DNA of 64,000 bases, from the NCBI RefSeq assembly GCF_000235605.1, contig NC_016584.1:5147151-5211150 (forward strand), given 5' to 3'. This document shows, one piece after another, positions 16,702 through 25,529 of the stretch. This DNA is from Desulfosporosinus orientis DSM 765. Its GTDB lineage: Bacteria > Bacillota > Desulfitobacteriia > Desulfitobacteriales > Desulfitobacteriaceae. Below the pieces are notes generated by a model that searched no databases, was not told the DNA's origin, and saw nothing but the letters and a program-made list of their open reading frames with translations. Every line of letters starts with the position of its first letter. Position 1 is the first letter of the stretch. The position numbers and the translations under genes were made by a program.

Positions 16702-16745
16702 GAAAACTGGCTGACCGTCTATCCCAAGACGGTAGCCAGTTTTCT
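16702..16745. terminator. Strong hairpin overlapping the transposase stop codon
   Basis: GAAAACTGGCTgACCGTCT-atccca-AGACGGTaGCCAGTTTTC is a near-perfect ~18-bp stem. It contains the end of the IS1182-type reading frame (stop at 16719-16721) and would also stop transcription from the WRG gene to its left. Confidence 0.6.
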
Positions 16746-17985
16746 CATGTTGTGGGCAATGCAATGTAACCCCCATTCCAGTTTGACCTTTTCTAATCCC
16801 TTAAGAATAAATCGTCGGGCACCAAAATTGCCTTTGATATCTCCAAAGACCCTTTCCACCTCTATGGGTCGTAAGCTACGCATTTTCTACCCGTATTCGC
16901 TCGTCAAATTAGCCCGTGCCTCTGCTTTTAGTTCATTACCTTTAGGGTTGAATGTATATCTGTTTCTTAAAATCCGGATTGCTGCTTTGCTTGATACAAC
17001 GCTTGCGATACGGACATTCCTGACAATCATCACTTTGATAGACCCTGATGGTACTTCGATAGCCCCTCTTGCTTTTTTGAGTTTTTATGTACTTGAATCT
17101 TAGAACTCTCCCAAACCCGCACGTGTATTCATCCTTCTGTTCATTATATAGCCAATTCCAAACTAAAGTTGGATCGAATTTCCACTTGGCTGTTGCTTCC
17201 TTATGAAAGGTATTGTATTTGACATAGTTTCCAAGATTCTCTTGAGCCAGATATTCGTAATTCTCTTCGCTGCCATAACCGGCATCGGCAACGATGTTGG
17301 CTGGAAGATTACCCCCTAGGTTTTTCTTTAACTCTTCCAGATGTTCTTTCATGCAACTCGTATCATCTGCTGATTGATGAATGCTATATCCTACAACAAA
17401 TTGATTTTCTGTTCCTATCTGGACATTGTAACCCGGCTTCAGTTGCCCGTTTTTCATCGCATCTTCTTTCATTCGCATAAAGGTGGCGTCTGTATCCGTT
17501 TTCGAGTAGCTGTTGCGCTCTGCCAGCAGTTCTTCTTGTTTTTCATATTTCTTCATTCGAGGTAAGTAATCTTTGAGCAAGACTCTTTTCACTTTAATGA
17601 GTTTCTTTTCCTTCGGGTTTGAGGACAGCCGTTCATCGATCCGTTTAACCGCTTCTTCTATCGCCTGAGAGTCAATCGGTTTTTCTTCTCCGAGTTCTTC
17701 CAGGTTCCAATCCCTATACTCCTCATTTTCTTTCTGATTGGTCAACTCCGCAAACTCAAAAAGTTCTTGGCACTTTTCCCGTAGTTTTTCCTTGTAGCGC
17801 TTGGTTGATTTTCCCCAGACCCAGCTGTACTTATTGGCATTGGCTTCGATTTTCGTTCCATCTATAAAGTAATTTTCCAGCTTGATGTAGCCCTGCTTAT
17901 GTAGAAGGTCAACAACTTCACTAAAAATCTCACCCAGCACATCTTTCATGCGTTCTCCCCGGAAGGTGTTGATGGCGCGGCGCAC
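16719..17985 (-). pseudogene. IS1182-family DDE transposase, truncated and frameshifted
   Basis: The main frame is 16942-17985 (NYFIDGTKIEANANKYSWVW, ADAGYGSEENYEYL, CQECPYRKRC), all typical of IS1182-type transposases. The first ~100 residues are missing: similarity begins at INTFRGERMKDVL, where the sequence switches abruptly into a copy of the WRG gene at 17973. A frameshift follows QIY near 16945, after which the C-terminus continues in another frame (FNPKGNELKAEARANLTSEY, stop, RPIEVERVFGDIKGNFGARR, ...NMRKLATVLG). One in-frame stop interrupts it. The element cannot transpose by itself. Confidence 0.85.
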
Positions 17986-18989
17986 CTGTTACAGGTGAAC
18001 TGGTCTGCAGTGTTCAGGACAGTGCGGAAAGCGCATTTGATTACGTCGCAACCACAGATTTTAGTGAAGTAGTTTCCGGCCTCACAGCTGATCAACCCGT
18101 TACCTTTGTTTTAACAGCAGAAACAGTGGGTACCGGCACTCAGGCAAAAGTTATCGGCCCATTGACTTTTACTGCACTCGAAACAAATTCGAATATTGAA
18201 AGCTATTTCGAACTTCCCAATAATACTTTTGGTGGAGCCAATATCCCTGTCGCTCAGACCCCGGTGGCTTTTATTAATGTTAATGTTGAACCTGGTCAGG
18301 ATGTTATCTTAAGGTCTACCGCCTGCTGGATAGCAACAAGCAGTATATTTCCCAAAGTGGATGTGCTCTTTAAACTGTGGCGCGGCGCACCTATAACCGG
18401 TACACTTATAGCCAGCGCAGATGACAGTGCGGATGTGGAAAGAGGAGCAGTTACCTCATTTTCCCATGTGGATTCCGGTTTTACCTCAGCACAGACCGTA
18501 ACCTATGTTCTAACAGTGGAAGCTCCCGATCCCGGCAACACGGCAAACATTGTGGGCGCACTGATTATTACCGGTTTTGCACAGACGCTTAGTTCATTCT
18601 TCACGTTGCCCCAAAACACCTCCGGCAGTGTAAGTATCCCAATCACTGCCACCGGAACGCCATTGGCCGCAATAACTACAGAGGCATCCCCCGGCCTTAA
18701 ATTCTCCCTGCGAGCTGCTGTCGGTTGGTTGGTGCCATCCGGCTCAATTACTCCCATTCTCTTCAAAATTTGGCGCGGTGCTCCTAATACCGGTACATTA
18801 ATATACAGCGCTCTGGATAGTGGAGAAAGTCTCTACGATTACCGCAAAGTCACCGCCTTAGCCCATGTTGACAGCGGATTTACCGCTTCAGGGCCGGTAA
18901 CCTATACCCTTACAGCCGAGCTGACAAAGCCGGGAACAGCGGCCGATGTAATAGGCCCGCTCACTTTTACGGCTATTCCCGAGAGTTGA
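17973..18989 (+). pseudogene. 5'-truncated second copy of the three-domain WRG gene
   Basis: Bases 17973-18983 repeat 14921-15937 almost exactly: a handful of substitutions and one 6-base deletion (ccggtg, one valine-proline pair). The copy begins in the middle of domain 1 at tggcgcggcgcacc, directly joined to the transposase remnant, so promoter and start are lost. A GTG at 18126 keeps an open frame of 287 aa (two and a half domains), but no ribosome site is visible. Similarity fades after the stop codon. Either this is a recent duplication, or two tandem genes were homogenised before the IS1182 element removed the 5' end. Confidence 0.75.
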
Positions 18990-19073
18990 ACCACAAAACT
19001 GTTATGTTAAAGCAAGAACCCTTAACTAAGGAATATCCATTGGATAGGAAGATAAACTTGTTTTCCGCTCAGC

Positions 19074-19108
19074 AATAAAGCCTTGCTCACAAGGCTTTAT
19101 TGCTTTTT
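19074..19108 (+). terminator. Terminator after the truncated WRG copy
   Basis: AATAAAGCCTTG-ctca-CAAGGCTTTATT followed by GCTTTTTCCC. A perfect 12-bp stem on the plus strand. Confidence 0.85.
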
Positions 19109-19181
19109 CCCTACATTAAAATTGTAAACTAAATCAATAATGTTCTATAGACAAAAAGATTGCTATATTTAGAATTCAGGA

Positions 19182-19220
19182 CAATAAAAACAGGGTATTA
19201 TTTCTTAAATCACTAAGAAA
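19182..19220. repeat. Copy of the distal ppdK terminator half
   Basis: acaataaaaacagggtatta and the following 19 bases match 25712-25750 with one missing A. The copy stops in the middle of the terminator stem; the complementary arm with the gene end appears instead at 5103-5233. This suggests an ancient break at this position. Confidence 0.7.
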
Positions 19221-19423
19221 GCCCGAATACAGTTCAATCGAAAACTGCCCCAATCTTAACAATAATCGGGACTTCTTTTACTGCCGGTTGCTTGAATTCA
19301 ATAAAGTTTTCTTGCTTCTCGTCTGTGTTGGCTTCCCGGTTGCTCAATTCTTAAAGGCAGTTCCTATGTGTAGAGTTTTTGACAATTACACTATACTTCT
19401 CTCGGAAGTCTATGACAACTATG

Positions 19424-21046
19424 CTAACATAGGGGACAGTTGGGTAATTCAAACCAAAATTCAACACCATCTTCTTTGTTCGTTACACCATAACTTCCCT
19501 TATGCTTTTCAATTATTGATCTAACAATATAAAGACCCAATCCTGTGCCTCCATACTGTCGTGATCTGGCTTTATCAGATTTATAAAAGCTGTCCCAAAT
19601 CTTCTTTGTATCTTCATCTGAAAGTTTTTTCCCCGTATTTGCAACGAATACTCGCATATTTTGGTCTGCATTTTCTATTCGAATTTGTATTTTTTTCTTA
19701 CTATCTACATGATTGATTGCATTTGCAATATAATTTTTCAGCACCTGTTCAATTCTGATATAATCAGCCTTAACAAAATAATCTCTATCATTGTCAACAA
19801 ACAATTCAATGCCCTTTTGATTCATTATATGCTTATATTTACCAACAATTTCATCAACTAATACAGCAATATTAAAAATAGATTTTTCCAATTGAAATAT
19901 TTCAGACTCCATATAGGAGATATCTAATAATTGGCCAACCATTTTCCCCATCTTGTCCGACTCATCAACGATGATTTCTGAGTATTTTGTTCTTTTTTCT
20001 TCACTATCAACAACATTTAACATGAGTCCTTCCGCATAACCTTTGATGATACCAATAGGGGTTTTAAGCTCATGTGAAACGCTCGATATGAATGTTTTTC
20101 GCATATCGTCAATTTGCTGTTTTCTTTTAACATCTTCTTTCAACATTTCATTGGCAACTGTTAGTTCCTGTATGGATTTATCCAATTCATCTGATATTAA
20201 ATTAATACTTTTTCCCAATTCACCTATTTCATCATTTGTTTTAACATCATACTTCTTATCGAATTTCAAATTAGATATATTTTTAGCAATATGACTCATA
20301 TCAATAATTGGTTTTGTTATCTTTTGGGAAAAGATAAAACTTGCTAAACTTCCCAAAAACAACATGACAAAACCCACTATAATATATAACTCATTTGCAA
20401 TTTTGGCGCTGTACATTAGTTCTCGCAACGGCTTTCTAATCATTAAGATATTTCCTGCATCTAGTCTTTTTATAAAAATAATATTTTCTATTAAGTCAGG
20501 AATATCAACTTGATCATGCATATTTGAACTATTGCTTTTTTCATTTAGAAATGGATATGAATTTAAATCATTTTCTTGATCATATCTTGGAAGTAACATG
20601 TTTTTACCGCTTTTGGGACTATTAGGCGGCATCAGCTTTTCTGTTCCTGAAATAAGATTGGGATTATCAACAATTTCATAGTAGTACTTATTATTAATTT
20701 TATTGATATTATCATCTATGATATCAATAAAATTTCGATGGATTACATCACCGGCATGCTCATTTCCATTTGCTGAAATGTATTTTATAACCATGGTATC
20801 TTCATTAATGATTACACAATTTAGTCCCTCATTTCTTGTGGCATACTCAAAAACAGATTCCATATTTTCAGGTTGTTTTGAATAATAAGCATTAACAATT
20901 TTATACATATCCAAAATCGTGCTTTTGTATCTAAAAAAATAGTAATTACCAATAAACTGTACGTTTATCATAATCGATGCCAAAATAAAAAACGAAAGGA
21001 AAATGGTGCAAATAATAAATAACTTTACTCTTATGGATTTAATCAT
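19424..21046 (-). CDS. Membrane sensor histidine kinase
   Basis: 540 aa. A transmembrane segment at ~9-29 is followed by a large extracytoplasmic part (~30-215) and a second membrane segment at ~219-240. A HAMP linker (~241-295) leads to the dimerisation helix with the phospho-accepting His325 in SSVSHELKTP. The ATPase domain follows (N-box NYIANAINH, G2 box GGTGLGLY). The G1 box is ANTGKKLS, without the usual DxGxG. The start overlaps the response-regulator stop by 8 bases, so the two are translationally coupled. The stimulus is unknown. The nearest candidate target is the repeat-protein gene at 24120, now separated by an IS21 insertion. Confidence 0.92.
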   Translation of the reverse strand: MIKSIRVKLFIICTIFLSFFILASIMINVQFIGNYYFFRYKSTILDMYKIVNAYYSKQPENMESVFEYATRNEGLNCVIINEDTMVIKYISANGNEHAGDVIHRNFIDIIDDNINKINNKYYYEIVDNPNLISGTEKLMPPNSPKSGKNMLLPRYDQENDLNSYPFLNEKSNSSNMHDQVDIPDLIENIIFIKRLDAGNILMIRKPLRELMYSAKIANELYIIVGFVMLFLGSLASFIFSQKITKPIIDMSHIAKNISNLKFDKKYDVKTNDEIGELGKSINLISDELDKSIQELTVANEMLKEDVKRKQQIDDMRKTFISSVSHELKTPIGIIKGYAEGLMLNVVDSEEKRTKYSEIIVDESDKMGKMVGQLLDISYMESEIFQLEKSIFNIAVLVDEIVGKYKHIMNQKGIELFVDNDRDYFVKADYIRIEQVLKNYIANAINHVDSKKKIQIRIENADQNMRVFVANTGKKLSDEDTKKIWDSFYKSDKARSRQYGGTGLGLYIVRSIIEKHKGSYGVTNKEDGVEFWFELPNCPLC

Positions 21047-21716
21047 TTTTTACCTGCATTTCATAACCAATCCCTCTTACCGTCCTAATTAGTTGTCCAT
21101 ATTCTTGCATACTAGCTCTTAAACTTTTTATGTGTGTATCTACTGTTCTCGCATCGCCATAATAATCATATCCCCATACAGAATTAAGTATCTGGTCTCT
21201 GCTAAGAGCCCTTCCCTTGTTCTTTACAAGATAACTTAAAAGAGCGTATTCCTTTGGGCTCAATTCAATAGCCATATCATTTATTTTTACAGTTTTATTG
21301 GACTGATCTATTCTTAACCCTTCTATTTGAATGCTCTCCTCTTTTTCCTTTATTGCAGATCTCAACAAAGAATTAACCCTTGCCATAAAAGTCCCATAAC
21401 TGAATGGTTTGGTAATATATTCATTGACACCCAAGTCAAATCCGCGAATTTCATCTCTTTCTTCCGCTAAGGCAGTGAGCATCAATATCTGTACTTCAGA
21501 TATCTTACGTATTTCTTCACATACTTCCCAACCAGTGCTTTTAGGCATCATGACATCAAGTATCAACAGGTTGATATCCGTATTTTTTAAAAATAAATCA
21601 ATGGCTTCTTCACCATCTTCCGCTTCAAGGACGACATATCCTTCTTTTCTTAAATAATCAGAAACAAGTTCTCTGAATAACAACTCATCATCAGCAACCA
21701 AAACTTTAATATTCAT
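21039..21716 (-). CDS. OmpR/PhoB-type response regulator
   Basis: 225 aa. The receiver domain (1-118) has the acidic pocket ADDE, phospho-acceptor Asp54 in LILDVMMPKS, and the switch Lys in YITKPFSYG. The C-terminal winged helix (~128-223) carries ELSPKEYALLSYLVKNKGRA, then SRDQILNSVWGYDYYGDART and VDTHIKSLR. The open frame starts at 21746, but ATG 21716 has GGAG 8 bases upstream and gives the normal N-terminus (MNIKVLVADDE). It is paired with the histidine kinase. An 11-bp-spaced direct repeat, the usual binding pattern of this family, lies before the repeat-protein gene at 25.4 kb. Confidence 0.93.
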   Translation of the reverse strand: MNIKVLVADDELLFRELVSDYLRKEGYVVLEAEDGEEAIDLFLKNTDINLLILDVMMPKSTGWEVCEEIRKISEVQILMLTALAEERDEIRGFDLGVNEYITKPFSYGTFMARVNSLLRSAIKEKEESIQIEGLRIDQSNKTVKINDMAIELSPKEYALLSYLVKNKGRALSRDQILNSVWGYDYYGDARTVDTHIKSLRASMQEYGQLIRTVRGIGYEMQVKND

Positions 21717-21879
21717 TCTTAGACTCCATTTGTACGTAAAATTCAATTATTAATTATTGATATTATCATACACTATCATGGAGTTCTATAGTGGTTTTTG
21801 AAACAGTTTAGGAACATTGTCAACCCCAGTTCAAAATTCCTCAAAAACAACGGTTGAAAATTCCCCAATTAGCTGTTTA

Positions 21880-22659
21880 CTAGTCGGTCGGAGTGAACTC
21901 CAATTTACTGGGATCATAAAAACCTGCTTTTTTCTTTTCTTTCACCCTGTAGCTATCTCCCTTAATATTAATGGTCGTAGAGTGGTGTAATAGGCGGTCA
22001 AGAATCGCCGTTGCGACGATATTATCACCAAATACATCTCCCCATTCTCCGTATGATTTATTCGAAGTTAGGATAATCGATCCCTTTTCGTAACGGCTAG
22101 AGATGATCTGAAAGAAATAATGCGCCGTTTCATCATCCATTCCTGCATACCCAACTTCATCGATGATCAAGATGCCGGGTTTACATAGAGTTTTAATCTT
22201 GCGGTGAATCCGCCCGGAGATGATGTTCTCCTTAATCATTGCAATCAGCTCATGGGCGCTTAGAAAGTAAGCCGTATAACCGTTTTTAATCGCTTCAACC
22301 GCAAGGCCTACCGCCAGATGGGTTTTGCCTACACCTGGCGGCCCGAGGAATACTACATTTTCAGCGCGGGCTACAAAGCCTAGGGTTTTCAGTTCATTGA
22401 TCTTTCGAGCGTTAGCACTAGGCTGAAAATCAAAGTCGAATTGTTCCAGTGTTTTCACATAGGGAAGTTTCGCCAGTTTCATGTTAGCCTTGGCAGCCCG
22501 GTCGCGCTTAGCTTCAATCTCAGCCCATAACAACTTGTCCAGAAATTCTAGATAAGATATACTACCTTTAGAAGCTTCTTCTGCGTGGTGGTCATACACA
22601 GCGTTCATATGGATCAGGCCGAGAATTTCACAAGCCTGATTTAAACGTTCCTGAATCAT
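21880..22659 (-). CDS. istB: IS21-family ATP-binding helper protein
   Basis: 259 aa AAA-type ATPase, the target-selection/assembly partner of the IS21 transposase. Walker A is GPPGVGKTHLA and Walker B ILIIDEVGYAG. SNKSYGEWGDVFGD and DRLLHHSTTINIKGDSYR are typical IstB stretches. The ATG overlaps the istA stop by 4 bases (ATGA), giving translational coupling. The frame is intact, so the element may still be active. Confidence 0.93.
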   Translation of the reverse strand: MIQERLNQACEILGLIHMNAVYDHHAEEASKGSISYLEFLDKLLWAEIEAKRDRAAKANMKLAKLPYVKTLEQFDFDFQPSANARKINELKTLGFVARAENVVFLGPPGVGKTHLAVGLAVEAIKNGYTAYFLSAHELIAMIKENIISGRIHRKIKTLCKPGILIIDEVGYAGMDDETAHYFFQIISSRYEKGSIILTSNKSYGEWGDVFGDNIVATAILDRLLHHSTTINIKGDSYRVKEKKKAGFYDPSKLEFTPTD

Positions 22660-23897
22660 TGTGTCACCTCGTTGATCAGCGATTCATAGACCTTAAGGGG
22701 TCTTTGATACACTTTGGGTGGTTGTTTGTGGCTTAGAATGGGTGCTGTGGCGGCAACTTTCTTCTGAGACCATGTTGTTAAACCCTCAAAGTGTTTTTTA
22801 TTGCGCTGGAAGTGGTGTTTGCCTGAAAGCTTCACGTGGGATGCAATGCAGATGCCGTTTTCATCATAGATCTCCAGATGTCCGTTGTTTAAATCTCGAA
22901 TTCTAACCCGCTTTCCCACGAAACGGTAAGGAACCGAGTAGAAATTCGCTTTGTAACTGATGGTACAATCGTTCATGACTTTGCGGTATTGTATATCATA
23001 AAGCAGGAATGCTTCTGGATTGACAGGTTTTAACGTTTCTCGTATGAATGCTTCTGCTGGGATTTCACGGGTTGTCTGATGCAGCCGGACATTGCAGACC
23101 GTATCCAACCAGAACTTTACGGCTTCATTTAAATCAGCCAGACTGGATATTGTCTTAATTCTTGGCCAAAAGTTCCTGCGCAGATACTTAACACCGTTTT
23201 CTACCTTGCCTTTGGTGCGGGGACGATAGGGACGGCAGCGCACTGGACTGAAATCTTGATGCCGGGCAAAGCTTAAAAATTGGTTATTCCACTGATTAGT
23301 GCCAGTTTGATGGCTATGTTTGACGACGGTTTTCATGTTGTCATACAGGATGGTTTCCGGTACCCCGTTAAAGAAGGCAAAGGCTCGTTCATGACAACCG
23401 ATAAGTGTGTCAATGCGCTCGTTCTCAGTAAACTCAACATATTGTTTCCGGGAGTGTCCCATGATCATGATGAAGGCATGAACCTTGACGAAAGTTCCAT
23501 CGTCTTTCAGAAGCTTGAATTCTCCCCAGTCAACTTGAGCTTGCTTGCCTGGTGGAGTCTCAAAGCGCATGGAGGCTTTACCTCTTACTTGCTCACGATA
23601 GGGTTTCATAAAATCCCTGAGAATGGTTAGCCGGCCCTGGTAGCCCATGGCTTTGATTTCATCAAATAAGACCATGGCATTGACGCATCCTTCGTTCATT
23701 CTCTCGATGATGTAGGCTTTGTGATTCTCCAGCTTACTTTCACGTTGTACTTTCTTACGATAGGCCGGGAGTTGATCACTTTTAAGCCATTTAGTGACCG
23801 TTTTTCGGTCTAAGTCTAATTCTCGTGCAATCTGAGTAATATTCATTCCTTTGCTTTTTAAGTCTCTGATCATAAAAAATTCCTCACTTTGTACCAT
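22656..23897 (-). CDS. istA: IS21-family transposase
   Basis: 413 aa. An N-terminal HTH (LKSKGMNITQIARELDLDRK) is followed by a DDE integrase core, with Asp in AQVDWGEF, Asp in ETILYDNMKTVV and Glu in GKVENGVKYLRRNFW. A C-terminal beta domain (YKANFYSVPYRFVGKRVRIR) follows. ATG 23897 has GGAGGAGAG upstream; the upstream ATG at 23951 lies in the terminal repeat and is unlikely. The frame is full-length and uninterrupted. Confidence 0.93.
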   Translation of the reverse strand: MVQSEEFFMIRDLKSKGMNITQIARELDLDRKTVTKWLKSDQLPAYRKKVQRESKLENHKAYIIERMNEGCVNAMVLFDEIKAMGYQGRLTILRDFMKPYREQVRGKASMRFETPPGKQAQVDWGEFKLLKDDGTFVKVHAFIMIMGHSRKQYVEFTENERIDTLIGCHERAFAFFNGVPETILYDNMKTVVKHSHQTGTNQWNNQFLSFARHQDFSPVRCRPYRPRTKGKVENGVKYLRRNFWPRIKTISSLADLNEAVKFWLDTVCNVRLHQTTREIPAEAFIRETLKPVNPEAFLLYDIQYRKVMNDCTISYKANFYSVPYRFVGKRVRIRDLNNGHLEIYDENGICIASHVKLSGKHHFQRNKKHFEGLTTWSQKKVAATAPILSHKQPPKVYQRPLKVYESLINEVTQ

Positions 23898-23990
23898 TTG
23901 ATTGTCTCTCCTCCTGTGGAGAAGAGTACGTTGATTGTGGGGAATTTTCAACCGTTTATTATGGGTATTTTAGCATCGTTCTTTTCAACA

Positions 23991-24119
23991 TATCAAATTA
24001 ATCATTCAAATGAAATAAAACCATCTAGACATTCGATGGTTTTATTTCTTAATACAAAGTTCATTTTAGATTCACTCTAGCGCACAAAACCCAATCATCT
24101 TTACACATGGTGCACTAGT
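23991..24119. other. Short gap with a hairpin after the repeat-protein gene
   Basis: AAACCATC-tagacattc-GATGGTTT (24018-24042) with flanking A/T runs ('aaataaaaccatc ... gatggttttatttctt') could end transcription of the repeat-protein gene on the minus strand. Nothing else is seen. Confidence 0.5.
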
Positions 24120-25343
24120 TTAGGAGAATAGGCTATAAATCCAACTGCCAACACTTCCAAAAACATCTACTATCGCGTTAAATACAGAATTGAATCCATA
24201 TCCTGCTGCTTTCAGTGCCTTGGCAATTGTTTTTGCTGAGGCGTCATACGCAGAGTCAAGAGCCCCTGCAATTGTTTTTGATCCATACCCAATGGATTTC
24301 AAGATACTTGCAGCGTCAGATACTGATGTGTTGTATGCTGACTTTAATGCGCGTGCTACGTCTGTTGCTCCATACCCAACTGATTTCAAGATACTCGCAG
24401 CGTCAGATGCTGTTTCATTGTATACTGTATTTAATGCGCTTCCTACATCTTTCGCTGCATACCCAGCTGATTTCAAGATACTCGCAGCGTCAGATGCTGT
24501 TTCATTGTATACTGACTTTAATGCGCTTCCTACATCTTCTGCTGCATACCCAGCTGATTTCAAGATACTTGCAACTCCAGATGCTGTTTCATTGTATGAT
24601 ATCTCGAACGAGTCTGCTATATCTTCTGCTGTGTACTTGTATGCTTTTAATATTACCGCAATATCCTCTTCTGAATCACCCCATACTGACTTCAATGTGT
24701 TTACTATATCTTCTGCTGTGTACCCGATGGATTTCAATATACCCACTGCTTCAGATGCTGTTTCATTGTATACTGAATTTAATGCGCTTCCTATATCTTC
24801 TGCTGCGTACCCGATGGATTTCAATATACTCGCTGCTTCAGATGCTGTTTCATTGTATACTGAATTTAATGCACTTCCTACATCATCTGCTGCATACCCT
24901 ACAGATTTCAATATACTCGCTGCTTCGGATGCCGATTCATTGTATACTGAATTTAATACTTTTCCTACATTATCCGCTGTATAACCAGCTGCTTTTAATG
25001 TTGAAGCAATATCTTTTTCTGACACATTATATACACTTATCAATGCATTAGCTACGCTAATTATTCCATAGTTTGCTGATTTCAATGCTTTAGCTGTTTT
25101 ATCTTCTGTAACATTATATTCATCTTTGAAACCTGCAGCAACGTTTTCTGCAGAATAACCAATACTTTTCATCGTTGAAGCAATCATATTTAGATCAGTC
25201 TGTGAGGGACTACTAGAAGCGTATGCAGAGTGTATTGGCGCTAACATGAATACAAAAAACGTGACGATTGCTAAAAGCAGAGTGTTTTTTACTACGACTT
25301 TGTTTCGGCTGTGTACTTGATTAATAACATTTGATTTTTCCAT
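24120..25343 (-). CDS. Exported protein of twelve tandem 29-residue helical repeats
   Basis: 407 aa. A basic N-terminus and hydrophobic segment (~18-37) end in a likely signal-peptidase site at SAYA-S (~42). From about residue 54 there are twelve repeats of 29 residues (87 bp), consensus LKSxGYxAEDVGSALNSVYN then ETASEAASI. Repeats 3-5 and 8-10 are nearly identical, whereas 1, 2, 6, 7, 11 and 12 have diverged. Each unit should form two short helices (LKSxGY... and ...ALxSVYN). The last unit ends in VDVFGSVGSWIYSLFS, hydrophobic. AAAAGGAG precedes the ATG. I do not recognise the family; an alpha-solenoid or surface-associated protein is the natural guess. A direct-repeat operator lies upstream. 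Confidence 0.85.
   Translation of the reverse strand: MEKSNVINQVHSRNKVVVKNTLLLAIVTFFVFMLAPIHSAYASSSPSQTDLNMIASTMKSIGYSAENVAAGFKDEYNVTEDKTAKALKSANYGIISVANALISVYNVSEKDIASTLKAAGYTADNVGKVLNSVYNESASEAASILKSVGYAADDVGSALNSVYNETASEAASILKSIGYAAEDIGSALNSVYNETASEAVGILKSIGYTAEDIVNTLKSVWGDSEEDIAVILKAYKYTAEDIADSFEISYNETASGVASILKSAGYAAEDVGSALKSVYNETASDAASILKSAGYAAKDVGSALNTVYNETASDAASILKSVGYGATDVARALKSAYNTSVSDAASILKSIGYGSKTIAGALDSAYDASAKTIAKALKAAGYGFNSVFNAIVDVFGSVGSWIYSLFS
24153..25184. repeat. Tandem 87-bp repeats encoding the 29-residue units
   Basis: The period of 87 bp is visible in repeated blocks such as tttcaagatactcgcagcgt at 24384 and 24471. The near-identity of central units suggests recent unit duplication or gene conversion. 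This is coding DNA, not a CRISPR array: there are no unique spacers. Confidence 0.85.
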
Positions 25344-25403
25344 ACAACTAACTCCTTTTCAATTTTTTTCCTATCAAGGAAACTTGTTATGCTTTATGAG
25401 GCT

Positions 25404-25436
25404 ATTCTACATATGCATTGTGATGGTTTTGTGATG
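25404..25436 (-). promoter_or_regulatory. Likely OmpR-family operator and promoter of the repeat-protein gene
   Basis: On the minus strand CATCACAA occurs twice, 11 bases apart start to start (25418-25425 and 25429-25436), just upstream of a TAGAAT -10 (25404-25409). No TTGACA -35 is present; the repeats occupy that place. This is the layout of promoters activated by PhoB/OmpR-type regulators. The nearest such regulator is at 21039. Confidence 0.5.
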
Positions 25437-25529
25437 AAAAGTGTGGAATTGTCAATTTAGTTTAGTCCTTAAACTCGTTATTCTGCCAATTAGCTATGCC
25501 ATAATGAGAACCTAGCAATTTGAGTAAAG

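Larger units (their letters stand above)
18990..19423. other. Gap with terminator, ppdK-terminator-like fragment and gene scrap
   Basis: After the terminator at 19074, 19182-19220 is a 38-of-39 match (one indel) to 25712-25750, the distal half of the ppdK terminator. It ends abruptly inside the stem. On the minus strand around 19245-19355, codons read REANTDEKQENFIEFKQPAV then KEVPIIVKIGAVFD and stop, with only a TTG available as start. This is an unidentified scrap or tiny ORF. Confidence 0.5.
21818..23990 (-). mobile_element. IS21-family insertion sequence (istA-istB), apparently complete
   Basis: Two overlapping genes of IS21 type lie between inverted end sequences. ACGGTTGAAAATTCCCC (21851-21868) pairs with GGGGAATTTTCAACCGT (23939-23956), and outer ends starting TGTCAA (21818) and ending TTCAACA (23990) fit the family's TG...CA rule. 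The exact ends are estimated. No clear target-site duplication is visible next to these positions. It lies between the two-component system and the repeat-protein gene. Confidence 0.8.

Noticed and set aside
21818-23990. Target-site duplication flanking the IS21 element
   Set aside because: I could not find matching 4-8 bp direct repeats at the estimated ends. The ends themselves may be off by a few bases.
24190-25051. Long plus-strand frames opposite the 29-residue repeats (264 and 278 codons)
   Set aside because: They are antisense shadows created by the periodic 87-bp repeat. They lack ribosome sites, and the minus-strand frame has a signal peptide and a coherent repeat.
24153-25184. Possible CRISPR array from regular repeats
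   Set aside because: The 87-bp periodic blocks are continuous coding DNA with no unique spacers and no cas genes nearby.
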